A stretch of 64,000 nt of DNA from Tetraselmis striata (Eukaryota; Chlorophyta; Chlorodendrophyceae; Chlorodendrales; Chlorodendraceae): contig VCJN01002489.1 in NCBI GenBank assembly GCA_006384855.1, positions 1-64,000 of the forward strand, given 5' to 3'. Below, piece by piece: positions 19,390 to 30,000 of the stretch (position 1 is the stretch's first letter; each line of letters begins with the position of its first letter). Both the position numbers and the translations under genes were made by a program. The notes beneath the pieces were generated by a model. The model was given only the letters and a program-made list of their open reading frames with translations. It was not told where the DNA came from and did no database searches.

Positions 19390-21382
19390 TGTGTGGCGGT
19401 ATGCCACACAGGAGGGGATGATGTGGCGGGAAGGGCATGCATCAACTTCAGGAGGGGCATCTACCTCCGGAGGGGCATCGACCTCAGGAGGGGCATCCCG
19501 CCCACTGCGCCGTCCCGACAGTGACAGTGATGCCAGCGAAAGCGACGAAGATTTCTTCCCAAACGCCCAGCCTGAGCGAGATGAGACGCCCGACCCAGCC
19601 GGAGCCGGTGCCCCGCAGCCACCAGCAGTGACTCCCCAGCCTCCTACTCCTGCCGTCCCTGGTCCAGCACGCCCTACAGTGCCAACCGCCCCGACGTCCA
19701 GCGGACCGCCACAGCCTGCCGGCTTGTCCCGATCAAGCCGCCCGCGCATCGACTACCGCAACCCCGTCAGCGCCCGCCACCAGGCATGGAGCAATCGAGA
19801 TCATGCCCATCTGGCAGGCGAGGCACCCGGCGATCCGCAGACGCACACGGAAGCTCTGACCGGTCCAGATGCACCACACTGGCTGGAGGCGATGTGGGTA
19901 GAATACCGATCCCTCATAGCCAGGAAGACGTGGGTACTGGTCACCCTACCATCCGGCAGGAAGGCAGTCAGGTGCAAGTGGGTATTCAAGACCAAGCGCA
20001 ACGCCGACGGCAGCCTGGCACGCTACAAGGCGCGACTGGTGGCCAAGGGCTTCAGCCAAGTGCATGGCATCGACTACAACGACACCTTCGCACCTACCGT
20101 GAAGTTCACCACGCTACGCATCATATTTTCCCTGGCAGCACATTACGGCATGGAGCTCGAGCAGACCGACATCGACCGTGCGTTCCTCTACGCAGACCTG
20201 GAGGAGGATATCTACATGACACAAGCCCCTGAGTTTGAACAGCAAGGCCCCAACGGAGAGGAGCTGGTCTACCACCTGAAGAAGAGCGTCTATGGCCTCA
20301 AGCAGGCGCCGCACGATTGGTACCTCAAGCTGCGCGAGCACATGCTGGGGCAGGGATTTACTCAGCTCAAGACCGACCCCGGCGCCTACATCTACCGATC
20401 CGGCAACACCTTCAGCATTGTGGCGATCTACGTGGACGACATCCTGATCTGCAGCAACTGCACCACCTGGGTGGTTCAGTTCAAGCGCAACCTCGCTGAC
20501 GAGTTCGACATCAAGGACCTGGGAGCCTGCACCTGGATTCTAGGCATGAAGGTGGAGCGCGACCGAGACGCGGGCACCATCAAGATACATCAAGGGAAGT
20601 ACGTGACCGACCTGCTGGAGCGTTTCAACATGACAGACTGCAACCCTGCTGATATTCCCAGCGTCGGCAACGATGCTCGCGACTCACCTGCGCTAGACGA
20701 TCCAAGCATTTTCAGGAGCCTCATCGGCGGACTGCTGTACGCCTCCACTGCCACCAGGCCTGACATCACTGAGGCCGTCAACCGCCTGTGCAGAGCTATG
20801 TCAGCCCCAACTCGCGCACACATGGAAGATGCAAAACATGTTTTGCGCTACCTCAAGAAGTACCCTGATCGAGGCATCACCTTCAGCGGGAGCGACATGC
20901 TGCAGCTAGCTGGATGGTCTGACTCAAACCACGCCTCGATGACCAGCCAAGGCAAGGCCACCTGCGGATTCTACTTCACCATCTGCGGAGGAGCAGTGAG
21001 CTACAAGTCGCTGTTGCAGTCTATCGTCACCCTATCCACTGCGGAGGCGGAATACGTCGCCATGGCAATCGCCACTCAGGAGGTGATGTTCATCAGGCAG
21101 ATGTTGCAGGAGCTGGGACTCGCACTTGACGGCCCTACCCCTATCGGAGAGGACAATCAAGCATGCATCGCTATCGCCACCAATGACGTGACATCCAGCC
21201 GTACCAAGCACATGGACATCCGCTACCACTTCGTGCGCGAGGCATGCAAGAATGGCGACATCAGTATCCACTACGTGGAAACCAGGGAGATGGCCGCCGA
21301 CATGTTCACCAAGCCTCTACGCAACCCTCTCTTCGCCAAGTTTGCTGCAAAGGTCATGCAGTTCATCGAGGAGGGGTGTTGA
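19385..21382 (+). CDS. pol: Copia Pol part 2: reverse transcriptase, RNase H
   Basis: Frame +1 relative to the integrase frame; no start codon is needed if made by frameshifting near 19340-19385. Low-complexity hinge (SGGASTSGGAS repeats), then the Copia RT core: WVFKTKRNADGSLARYKARL, QTDIDRAFLYADL, the catalytic YVDD at 20429-20440, and LIGGLLYASTATRPDI. RNase H follows with WSDSNHA, STAEAEYVAM and EDNQACIAI, ending TKHMDIRYHFVRE ... DMFTKPL. No internal stop. The stop TGA at 21380-21382 lies inside the first bases of the 3' LTR. Together with part 1 this looks like a potentially functional polyprotein except for the frame change at the INT/RT junction. Confidence 0.9.
   Translation, partial: TDVWRYATQEGMMWREGHASTSGGASTSGGASTSGGASRPLRRPDSDSDASESDEDFFPNAQPERDETPDPAGAGAPQPPAVTPQPPTPAVPGPARPTVPTAPTSSGPPQPAGLSRSSRPRIDYRNPVSARHQAWSNRDHAHLAGEAPGDPQTHTEALTGPDAPHWLEAMWVEYRSLIARKTWVLVTLPSGRKAVRCKWVFKTKRNADGSLARYKARLVAKGFSQVHGIDYNDTFAPTVKFTTLRIIFSLAAHYGMELEQTDIDRAFLYADLEEDIYMTQAPEFEQQGPNGEELVYHLKKSVYGLKQAPHDWYLKLREHMLGQGFTQLKTDPGAYIYRSGNTFSIVAIYVDDILICSNCTTWVVQFKRNLADEFDIKDLGACTWILGMKVERDRDAGTIKIHQGKYVTDLLERFNMTDCNPADIPSVGNDARDSPALDDPSIFRSLIGGLLYASTATRPDITEAVNRLCRAMSAPTRAHMEDAKHVLRYLKKYPDRGITFSGSDMLQLAGWSDSNHASMTSQGKATCGFYFTICGGAVSYKSLLQSIVTLSTAEAEYVAMAIATQEVMFIRQMLQELGLALDGPTPIGEDNQACIAIATNDVTSSRTKHMDIRYHFVREACKNGDISIHYVETREMAADMFTKPLRNPLFAKFAAKVMQFIEEGC
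21368..21376 (+). other. Polypurine tract
   Basis: GAGGAGGGG directly before the 3' LTR, the expected primer site for plus-strand synthesis. It also codes for the last Gly-Glu residues of RNase H. Confidence 0.7.
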
Positions 21383-21820
21383 TACTAATATGCTGATGAG
21401 AGCGCTGAACTGCTGTGACTTGTAGCTGCTCTTGCTGCTCTAACAGGCTGCCACAGTGGTACTGCACCTGGGTACATTTAGGATTGCGCTCAGATGGGCA
21501 ACAGGCTCAAGTGACTGTTGACCATTCATGTCCACACCAACAAAGCATGAAGTACTAGAAAAGTTACATCAAACGTACCAGAACCAAGGTACAACGGTGA
21601 CTACTAGAGGCCATTTCAGTGGCCATGATGCCACAGACCGGCTAGGCATGTTGCAAACATGCCCACCAGCCAAGTTGGAGAAACCTAGCCTTTGTAAATC
21701 ACTTCGTTCTTTCCACCAGCTCCTCACTCGACATGCAAGGTCGTGTTGCCGTCTTGTGCACTCACACTCACCTGCTGCTGCTTGTCTGTCAGCTGCAGCC
21801 GCCTTGTGTCAACAATAACA
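21377..21820 (+). repeat. Copia 3' LTR
   Basis: 444 bp, same ends as the 5' LTR. Differences seen by eye are at about six positions (for example AACAAGCTG/AACAGGCTG and GACCTGC/GACATGC). It is followed by ATGTC, one mismatch from GTGTC upstream of the 5' LTR. Confidence 0.92.
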
Positions 21821-22968
21821 ATGTCGTTCGCTCGAAGGGGCGACGGGCGCACGGGCGTTCCGGTCGTGACCACCGGCGCGGGACTCGTTTCCGCCCGGAA
21901 TGGCGTCCTCTTCACCGGTGGTCGCCGGCGGCATATGAGTCTCTTGAGTGGTGAAGAACATGGAGAGCCGATCCTCGATGACGAGTTGCTTCAATAATAT
22001 CTTCCGCCTTACGACGCGCCGCCTCGATGGAGCCTTGCTCAGTAGCCGGCGTCCCGAGGCCCCGAGAGCCGTCGCCTTGCCGGCATCGACCATCTTGGGG
22101 CGGTAGGTGAGCCGCTGTCAGACATCGCAAATGGGTCGTCGGGAGAGAGCCGCGTGGAGAAGAAAGAAAAGAAGAGTCTCGGCTTGAGCTGGTCATGTAG
22201 CAGCAGCGCAAGCGGAGGGTGGAAGCGGTTAGTACGAGGGCATGAACACTCCGCACGGTTCTAAACCGCGAGTTAGTGTTGTGCGGGCAGGAGGTCAGCA
22301 CAAAACTAAGAGAGTGGTCCAGTCTAGCGGACGATGACTGTTTTATAAGATTTGATGGTACGGGGGTGACCGCTGCCCTGGCCGCGGGCGGCTCGCAAAG
22401 TGCCGTACATTTCGGCTTCTCTGTGCTAAAACTGCTAGTAGGTTAGCACAAGTCGCTAAATCACGCACCAGTGCTGCTCGATGTCGATTCCTGGCGTAGC
22501 GCCAAGATCGCGGGCTGCAGCTGGTGCTGTCGACACCCGCATACCCTAGGTGCAGGGTGCCAAAATGAAACCCCAAGAATACAGCTCGAAACAAAATAGA
22601 CCGTAGCCCGGACGCCACTGCTGCCAGGGTACGACGCGCCCAGTTCCGCGGCCGGTGCCGGCCGGTACCCGCACCACCGCTGGCATCAAGGCGCCGCAGA
22701 CAGCTTTCCGTGGGTAGTAGAGTGGCGCGACCGTTTGCACGTCGAAGTCAGCGGTTGGGTCGCGAGGGGGCTGGGTGCGGGCGGCGACACTCTTGCGAGA
22801 CAGCAGGTACTCTTTTACTCGTTACATCAGCACTGAATCTGTCAACCCTAGCTGAATCACTGCCCCTCCGAAGCAACAGCGACTACCTGTAGCGGAATCC
22901 TAAACACAGCACATACTCGCAGGCCCTACCGACCGGGCGGAAACGGCGAACAGGCCGCAGCTGGCACG
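21821..22968. other. Intergenic, upstream of Derlin
   Basis: No supported gene. Short frames at 21822-21997 (plus) and 21912-22301 (minus) have no recognisable family; the plus frame would begin exactly at the ATG in the target duplication. The right part should hold the Derlin promoter. Confidence 0.4.
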
Positions 22969-25384
22969 ATGCCGCCGCGGGTGGCCACGCGCACAGACGG
23001 CCCCAGTGCCTGGTTCGAGGCGCTGCCGCCGGTAACCAAGCTATACATGTGTCTGCTATTCGGCGCCACGCTGGGCTTCACGATGCAGCTGGTATCGCCG
23101 GCGTTCATGGCGCTCCTATGGGACCGCGTCATCCACAAGTTTGAGGCGCGCACCCCCTTCCCCCCCCTTCCCCTCTCCACCCCGTACCACCAACCTCCTA
23201 CCGGGCGGCTCGGCGGCTTCCAACACATAACTTTCAACCACCACCCGTACTCCCGCCCCTTCCACTCCTTCCACTCGTGCAACTTCTCTGGCAGCACGCT
23301 ACCATACTGAGTGCAGTAACCCTCAAACGCTGTCGCTGTCGCTGTCAGGCAGCTCGAAGGTTCTGAGGATATTTGTGGTGGTGGTGGTTGGGGGGGGGGG
23401 GGGGGGGGGGGGGCTTGCACGGGCTCAGCTGCTGGGGCTGACAGCTTTCCTCCCCCAACCCCCCCTTCCTTTGGCACCCCTCCCCCTGGGCACAGGTCTG
23501 GCGGCTGGTCACCAACTTCCTATTCCTGGGCCCCTTTGGCCTGCACTTCTTCTTTATGCTGCTGTTCCTGTGAGCCCGTCCCCTCACCCCCTTCCCACCC
23601 CCATCCGCCCTCTCAGCCATCACCACACTCGCACTCCCCTCAAAGTCACCACCATCACCGCCATCCAGATGGGACACCCCCCATGGGCCAACGCATGCGA
23701 GCCGCCGGGGATCACTGAGGCGCCCATCTGCCTATCCGCAGGCACAACTACGGCTGCGCGCTGGAGGTGGGCACCTTTGTGGGTCGCAGCGCAGACTACG
23801 TGTGGGTGTACGTGTTCGCAGCCGCCATCCTTCTGGTGGCCAGCCCCTCCCCCCCCCCCCCCCCCTGAGACCCCACCCAACCCACCCAGCCGGGTCGCGC
23901 CGCCACAGGTCAGGTCTCAGCCTAGGAGAAGATCAGCCCTATCCATCTACGTAGCAAGTGAGCACCGTGTCCAGCGCATCTACGGAAGTATAGACATGTG
24001 GATCTTATTCGATGGGCTGTTCGGGGTTATCTACGGCCACCGAGGCGCAACCCGCTTGCTCCTGCAGCTGCTCCTGGTGGTGGTAAGCATCAGATAAGCC
24101 ATCAGTAATTGAGGCTCGCGAGCTCTTCTAGGACCAAAACCTGCATGAAGATAAGCCTTAGAGATGAGTCCTATGATGGAGCTACAGATGCTGGCACTAG
24201 AGCCCATTGGATCTGAGCAGCGCTCTTCCTTTATCCAGGATAGGCAAATCCAGATAAGTCCTGTGAAATATGGGGTCCTTTTGCGATGAGGTGCTGGTGC
24301 TCACCCGCCTCCCCCCCCGGCCTCCGGCAGAGCTACAGCTTCCTGGGCTACATGCGCTGGGTGCCGGCGCTGGTGGGCCCCTTCAACGCGGAGCCCATCA
24401 TCTACACGCTCCTCTTCGTGTGGAGCCGCAACTTCGCGGAGCAGAGTGTCAGCATCTACGGCCTCTTCAAGTTGCAGGCCTTCTACATGCCGTTCGCCAT
24501 GCTGGCGCTGTCCATGGTCATGGGCGCCAGCCCTCTGCCCGCCATCACCGGCATCCTCATCGGCCACCTGTGCGTCCCCCCCCCCCCCCTTCCCCCCCAT
24601 GCCAGCGAAGCCCTCGGCGCCCCCAAGCCCGCTTTCCCCTCGGCGCAAGCAGATGAATGGCCGGTGTTTCCCCGCATCTGCCTATTGATGATGAAGGCAG
24701 AAGCTCCCCGTATGAGTCCCATCCTATCTCAGCCCTGGCCCGCTTGACCGGCTCCTGCCCCTTGCCATGACCCAGGTACCACTTTGCGAGCTCCATTGTG
24801 CCGCGTGCCGGAGGCACAAACTACCTCAGCACCCCGCAGTGGCTGTGAGTGACCCCCCTCCCCCCCCCCCCCCCCCTCTCCCCCCCAGGGCCCCATCCTC
24901 TCCTGACAAATCCCATCTCCAAACCCTAAATAACCTAATACCAACATAAGGATCCAAAGCCCTTCAAATGATTCCAGACCTTCCCTGCGCACGAGGCAGG
25001 ATTTTATCCATGGGTGCTGCGGAGCCTGGGTGGGCACAGGGCTTCAGAAACATGTACCTGCAAACCCTAAAGCAATTCCTCCCAAATACCCAGGAGGCAT
25101 GATCTTTCATATGGGTGCGGCGGAGCGAGGGTGAGTGAGGGTGGGCGCAGGATGTCAGGGTTGATCAATTAACCCTAAACGGTTGTGGCGTAGGGTCTGA
25201 GGCATCCGCGCGCGCGTGCTTGGTCCTGGCTGACCGCGAGGCGTGCCCTGCTCTGTTGTGGGCAAGCAGGAAAAACGCGGTGCACCGCTCGGGCATCGGC
25301 ACCGTCAACCCCGCGGAGGTGACCGCCGCCACGGGACCGCAGGCGCGCGCCTTCAGCGGCCGCGCTCGCCGGTTAGCCGACTAG
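22969..25384 (+). CDS. Derlin (DER1-like ER protein), 6 exons
   Basis: A Derlin, the rhomboid-like ER membrane protein that helps retrotranslocate misfolded proteins for ER-associated degradation. Exons: 22969-23145, 23496-23569, 23742-23835, 24331-24569, 24776-24844, 25270-25384; total 768 nt, 255 residues plus stop, the usual Derlin size. Phases are consistent throughout. Conserved stretches: WFEALPPVTKLYMC and LVSPAFMALLWDRVIHKFE (exon 1), VWRLVTNFLFLGPFGLHFFF (exon 2), HNYGCALE (exon 3), PIIYTLLFVWSRNF and GLFKLQAFYMPF...GILIGHL (exon 4), YHFASSIVPRAGG (exon 5), a basic C-terminus (exon 6). Intron 1 uses GC-AG (GAG/GCGCGC); the rest are GT-AG. Several introns carry C runs a few bases after the donor. 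No defect seen. It is convergent with UPF1, 1.7 kb apart. Confidence 0.92.
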
Positions 25385-27062
25385 CCCGGTGCGGGCACGC
25401 ATTCACACCTGCACTGCGCCGGGGTGTAACGACTCACGTATGGCCGCCGCACCCGCGTTGCATTGATTGCATTGCCTCCGTGCGGGCGGCGTGGCAGATG
25501 GTCGACTGCGCAGCGGAGTGATGACACCCCGGGCAGTAGAGGGTGTGCGCGCCATCCGCAAATCCCGCTCCGTGGAGCAAGCCCCTGCCATCGCTGACTT
25601 GGCCTTTAGGGTTTTACAAGCCCTGTCATGCGCATTTGGGAGGTGAACCGCGAAGGGCTGCGCATGAACAATACCACAGACAGTACAATGTGCGCCGACG
25701 CACTGGTAACAGCTCTGCATATGAGGCAAAATGCATGCAGGCGTGCATGTGTGTCTGTGTGAGAACGTGCCCATATGAGTCAGGAATGTGTGTGTGCTAG
25801 GGGTGGGGGGGAGAAGGAGAAGGAGGGGAGGGGTGGGGGTGGGGGGGGGGGATGCTGCGGGGACCGGCCCGGCGCGCTCCGCATGATCCGCCAGCATATC
25901 GCAGCATCGGAGTCATTACACGCGGTGCATGTGTGTCCGGGGCATGGCGTGGAGTGGTATCTCAACGACGAAGGAGAAAGGGGGTTGGAGGTCCACAGAG
26001 ACACAGGGTTGCGGCCCGCCGGGTGCGCGTCTGGCGACCCGCCCGGGGGGTGGTTCAACCGGCCAGCGCCGAGACACCCTGCCAAGCAGGCATCCGGGAA
26101 CAGCCGCCGCCATCATCTGCAAACGGCCAGCATCCCCAACTCCTGCCCGCCTCTTCACCCTCCGTTGCATGTTTCGCCGCCGCACTCCCCTCTGCTCGCC
26201 ACATGGCGCCGCCCGACCGCTGTGACTCCACCCCGCCGATGCGCCGCACCCCGCCCCGTTGTGGCCGGGGCCGCAGGGTGGGCAGGCGCCAGTAACGAGC
26301 GGACGCGTGCGCACGAGTGCCGGACATGCCCGGACGGACGGTCATCGCCGGTGAGGATAAACGCGCGTTGCCACACATCGGGTGGGCTCGCTCTCTTCTA
26401 CGGGTAGGGCGGCAGGTCCTGCGCACAGGGGGCAGCGTTGCGGGTGGGCAAGGCTGAGCACCGACGATTTTTTTCTGCCATCCCTCAAACGAGACAACTC
26501 TCGGCCAGTTTTTGGCGAATCTAAAAGTCTACCAGAAGCGACGGCTACGCATCCATTCATTCAGGGTGAACCAGACCAGAACTGAACCAGAGCTCGGCGG
26601 AGAGATCAATGGGAGGGAGAGGGCGGGGAAGGAGGGGGGGGGGGGGGAGAGGGGGAAAACTAGGAATCAAGTTGTCGCGGGACAGACCCAGCGCCAAGCC
26701 GCCAACACATGATCAGGACCAAACCTCGGATCTCGTATCGGCGTGACTGTGGGACGGATTTTAGCAGGGCCTGAAACCCTAGACCCGAGACGGGTATATT
26801 GGGGACTTCTACAGGGAAGAGAGGGTTGTTCACAGTGATATCGGACTAACATTGTCCACAATGGACATCAGTAGAGAACGACAACCAACTGTGAAAATGG
26901 CATCGCTCGCCCGTGGCCATAAAGTATCGGCCATAGTGCGGAAAGAGTACAAGCGCTACTGGCTGAAAGTTCTACATCTTAAAACGGTGGCAAGACTGCG
27001 CAATGGACTTGACATGTACATTGCCCTCATAGCTCAAGCTGTGACTAACCCATATGAATAAT
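25385..27062. other. Intergenic between convergent Derlin and UPF1
   Basis: No recognised gene. G-rich tracts at 25800-25855 and 26630-26655. A 69-codon plus-strand frame at 26852-27061 (MDISRERQPTVKMASLARGH and on) is the only stretch with a balanced composition, but it has no family match and abuts the end of UPF1 on the other strand. Confidence 0.4.
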
Positions 27063-30000
27063 TTAGTAGCAAATTCCAGGAGCACTTGATGCGCCGTGAC
27101 GTGCATTCCAGGTACAACAAGGGGGTCCATACACCGCACCGTTTAATTGCGGTTGCGGCTCCGGGAAATGTATCGTAGAAAAACTGTCATGCGACATATT
27201 AGGTTGGACTACAGCGGGTGATGTACGGTACTGGGATGGTATCCCCGAATGATGTGGTTTCTCAGGTAACATGGACCCAGAGAGGGGGTGGTGGCGAGGC
27301 CGGGGGGGGGGGGGGGGGGGCAGAGGAGGGGGTGGCAGCCCAACCTGGGAGGCGAGGCCGGTGAAGTCCTGCGTGCCCTGAGAAGCGAACGCGGCCCCGC
27401 GGTCGTCGTACAGCGCGCTGTAGTCCAGCGCGTCCAGCGGCGCGGTCGGCCCGCCAGCCGGCGCGGGGCGGTCAAAGAGGCCGCCGAGAGAGGCCTGGGT
27501 GTGGAGGTCGTCCGGCATGCCGAAGGAGGCCTGCGTGCCGAGGTCGGCGAAGGTGTAGCTCGCGCCAAACTGCGACGCGCCGCCGCCCAGCTGGCTCTGG
27601 CTCTGCCCGCCGCTGGCGCCGCCCTGCAATCCATACCCAGGGCCAATATCAGGGGTGTTGCTCCGGGCTGGTGCATCCGCCGAATCAAGACATGATTCAA
27701 CGCAGCATCTGAACATCGATTTCGTGCCAGTGAAGGTATCGATTGCATCGATTCACTGCAATCCAGGAGATGCCTCCAACCTTGATGACACAAAGGTATA
27801 TCCGGGGTGGTAATCAGTGCACCGCAAATTAGAGCTTGCCCTACCCGTCAGAGGCTGAATGGAAAGGAAACATTAGCGGAGGTACAGGTGTCGGCACGGT
27901 TATCAGAGCACTGCGAATAAGACCCCGCCCCTACCTGTCAGAGGTCAAATCCAGGCGAACTAAAGCAAGTGTTCTAGGTTGCATGCAAGCCCAAATCCAG
28001 GCTGATGATAAGGGCTCTAATGAGCGAGTCGGCAACCGTGTCGGGTCGGAATGCGGATGCTGACCTGCGAGAAGGGCTGCGTGTTGAGCTGGCTCGCCGG
28101 GATCTGCATCGAGTACGGGTCCATGCCGGGCCCGGGCGCGCGGCCGCCGCCCCGCTGGCGCGGGGGCGCGTGGTGCGGGGGGTATGCCATGGGGTCGGTT
28201 CCGGGGATGGAGTAGGGCAGGGCGCCCATGTAGGACGCATGCGGCGGCAGCGGCGGCGGCCCGAAGGCCCCCCCTTGGTGGCTGCCGGCGCCGCGCGTTA
28301 GCCCGCCCCGGCCACCCGCCGGGCCCCCCTCCGCGCTCTTGGCGGCTGCCTTGGCCGCTGCCGCCTCCGCCAGGGTGGTGTGCGGCATGAAGCGGCCGCC
28401 CATGCCAAACGCGCTGTGGTTGAACATCTGGAAGGGAGGGGCAGAGGTGCAGAGGCGCAGAGAAAGCGGGTGGGGGGGAGGGGGGGGGGGGGGGGGAATT
28501 AAGAGGTACATATCGGATGTGCCAGGGGTGTTGATGTCCTTTGCGACTGCCCAGGGGCATCATGCACACGCTCACAACATGGGGCAGGTTGCGGCTGGCA
28601 CGGGCCTCCATGCTATGGTAGCGGCGACTCCTATACATAAGAAATCGCAACACCTTTCCGAGCGGCCCACATAGCATAGCACAGCATGGCAAAGTGCGGG
28701 TGGTTTCGGAGCATCTTGCATCCGCACCACGCCAACAGTTGCCCAAGGACAATCGCACGGGCGCCCTGGCTGCATTGGACCACGAAAACACTGTTTTGCT
28801 GCGCACTCAAGATTGGCTTTGTTAAGCGTCGCAGTAGCCAAAGACCGCCTCCACTACCGAGAAGTTTCGAAGAAGCTGTGCTACCTGTACTGCGAAGCCG
28901 CTCAGAGCGCTTGTATGTACACGGAGCAAAAGTTTGGACTGGCCGCTGATTGGCCCGCAAATACTTTACCGGAATCAAACCGGATCGTATCCCATTCCTG
29001 CCTCGGAGCACTATATTACGTTTTTATGCCAGTCTTATGTGCTAGCGATATCGATCCAGAATCCAACCGAATTAAAGCACCGCTTCTCGTTGCGGATGCG
29101 CTCAAACATATCAGCACCGGCACGCATGGTGCAGGGAGGAAGGAGAGCGCCGACCGCCGATACGGCTGGCGGATCGAGGCATGTGGCGTTGATGAGGGAC
29201 ACGGTGCCCGGACTAGCGCCGCGCCCTGCATCGGCAAGTGCAGGCCCTTGGTTGCGTATTAGCAGGACACGGGGGGGGGGGGGGGGGAGGGAGGAGCAGC
29301 CGCCGGACCTTCCTGGGGCGCGCAAAGGCGACGTTGGAGTGCTTCAGACTGTTGAGCTGCCCCTCCACCAGGCAGTCATTCTCCTTGTAGTGCGTGAGCA
29401 GCGAGTTCCAGATGGCTTGCTTGGACAGCACCTTGGGGTTGCCCAGCACGACGACGCCGTACTTGGCGCGCGTCAGCGCCACGTTCAGGCGCCGCGGGTC
29501 GCTCAGGAAACCGATGCCCTGCGCCATTGTGTGTGTATGTGTGTGCGTGGGTGAGAGTGAGGGCGGTCGGCAAGGAAAATATTCGAGTTCCGGGCCACAA
29601 GCACAGGCAGGATGCGACAGCTGGGTGCTCATGGCTTGCCATGGGGGTGCGCATGGGGGCGTGCCTGGTGCTCGTTGGATCGGACGCAGGAGAGGATGAT
29701 GTAGTCCTTCTCGCGGCCCTGGAACGAGTCCACGCTGGCGACCTCGATGTCCTGGTACAGCTTCTGGCGCAGGCTGCCGTTGCGCAGCATGACGTTGATC
29801 ACGTGCAGGCGCTGCCCCTCGTAGGGGGTGATGACGCCGATCTGGGCGGGCGTCACGCCGGCGCGGAGGAACCTGGTGGGGTGACCGACATGGTTTCAGG
29901 TTCAAACCCTGGTACCACTGAGGGCATCGGCAAGACGCGCACTGGGCGTCGCGACCTTGTAATGGCGCGCCAAGCCTCACCAGGTGACGATTTTCTCAAC

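Larger units (their letters stand above)
14433..21820 (+). mobile_element. Full-length Copia retrotransposon with DNMT domain
   Basis: A 7.39-kb LTR retrotransposon. LTRs of 444 bp (14433-14876, 21377-21820) begin TG and end CA and by eye differ at about six positions, so insertion is recent. The flanking 5-bp sequences are GTGTC and ATGTC (4 of 5 match), as expected for Copia integrase. A primer-binding site follows the 5' LTR directly at 14877 and a polypurine tract GAGGAGGGG (21368-21376) precedes the 3' LTR. Order of products: Gag with two zinc knuckles, cytosine methyltransferase, aspartic protease, integrase, reverse transcriptase, RNase H. Integrase before RT defines Copia. Gag and pol are in one frame separated by a TAG; RT is in a second frame. 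Confidence 0.92.

Noticed and set aside
22926-23677. Minus-strand frames over Derlin exons 1-2
   Set aside because: They overlap well-supported exons on the other strand and consist mostly of homopolymer-derived Pro/Gly runs.
25775-26426. Several 100-210-codon GC-rich frames on both strands
   Set aside because: GC-rich sequence gives long open frames in all frames; no recognisable motif or splice structure.
26852-27061. 69-codon frame between Derlin and UPF1
   Set aside because: Balanced composition but no start context, family or neighbour evidence; kept only as a note in the intergenic entry.
29872-29935. tRNA-like B box (GGTTCAAACCC) and a T-arm-like fold in UPF1 intron 10
   Set aside because: A T arm and 3' acceptor half can be drawn, but no matching 5' acceptor, D arm or A box exists at the right distance.
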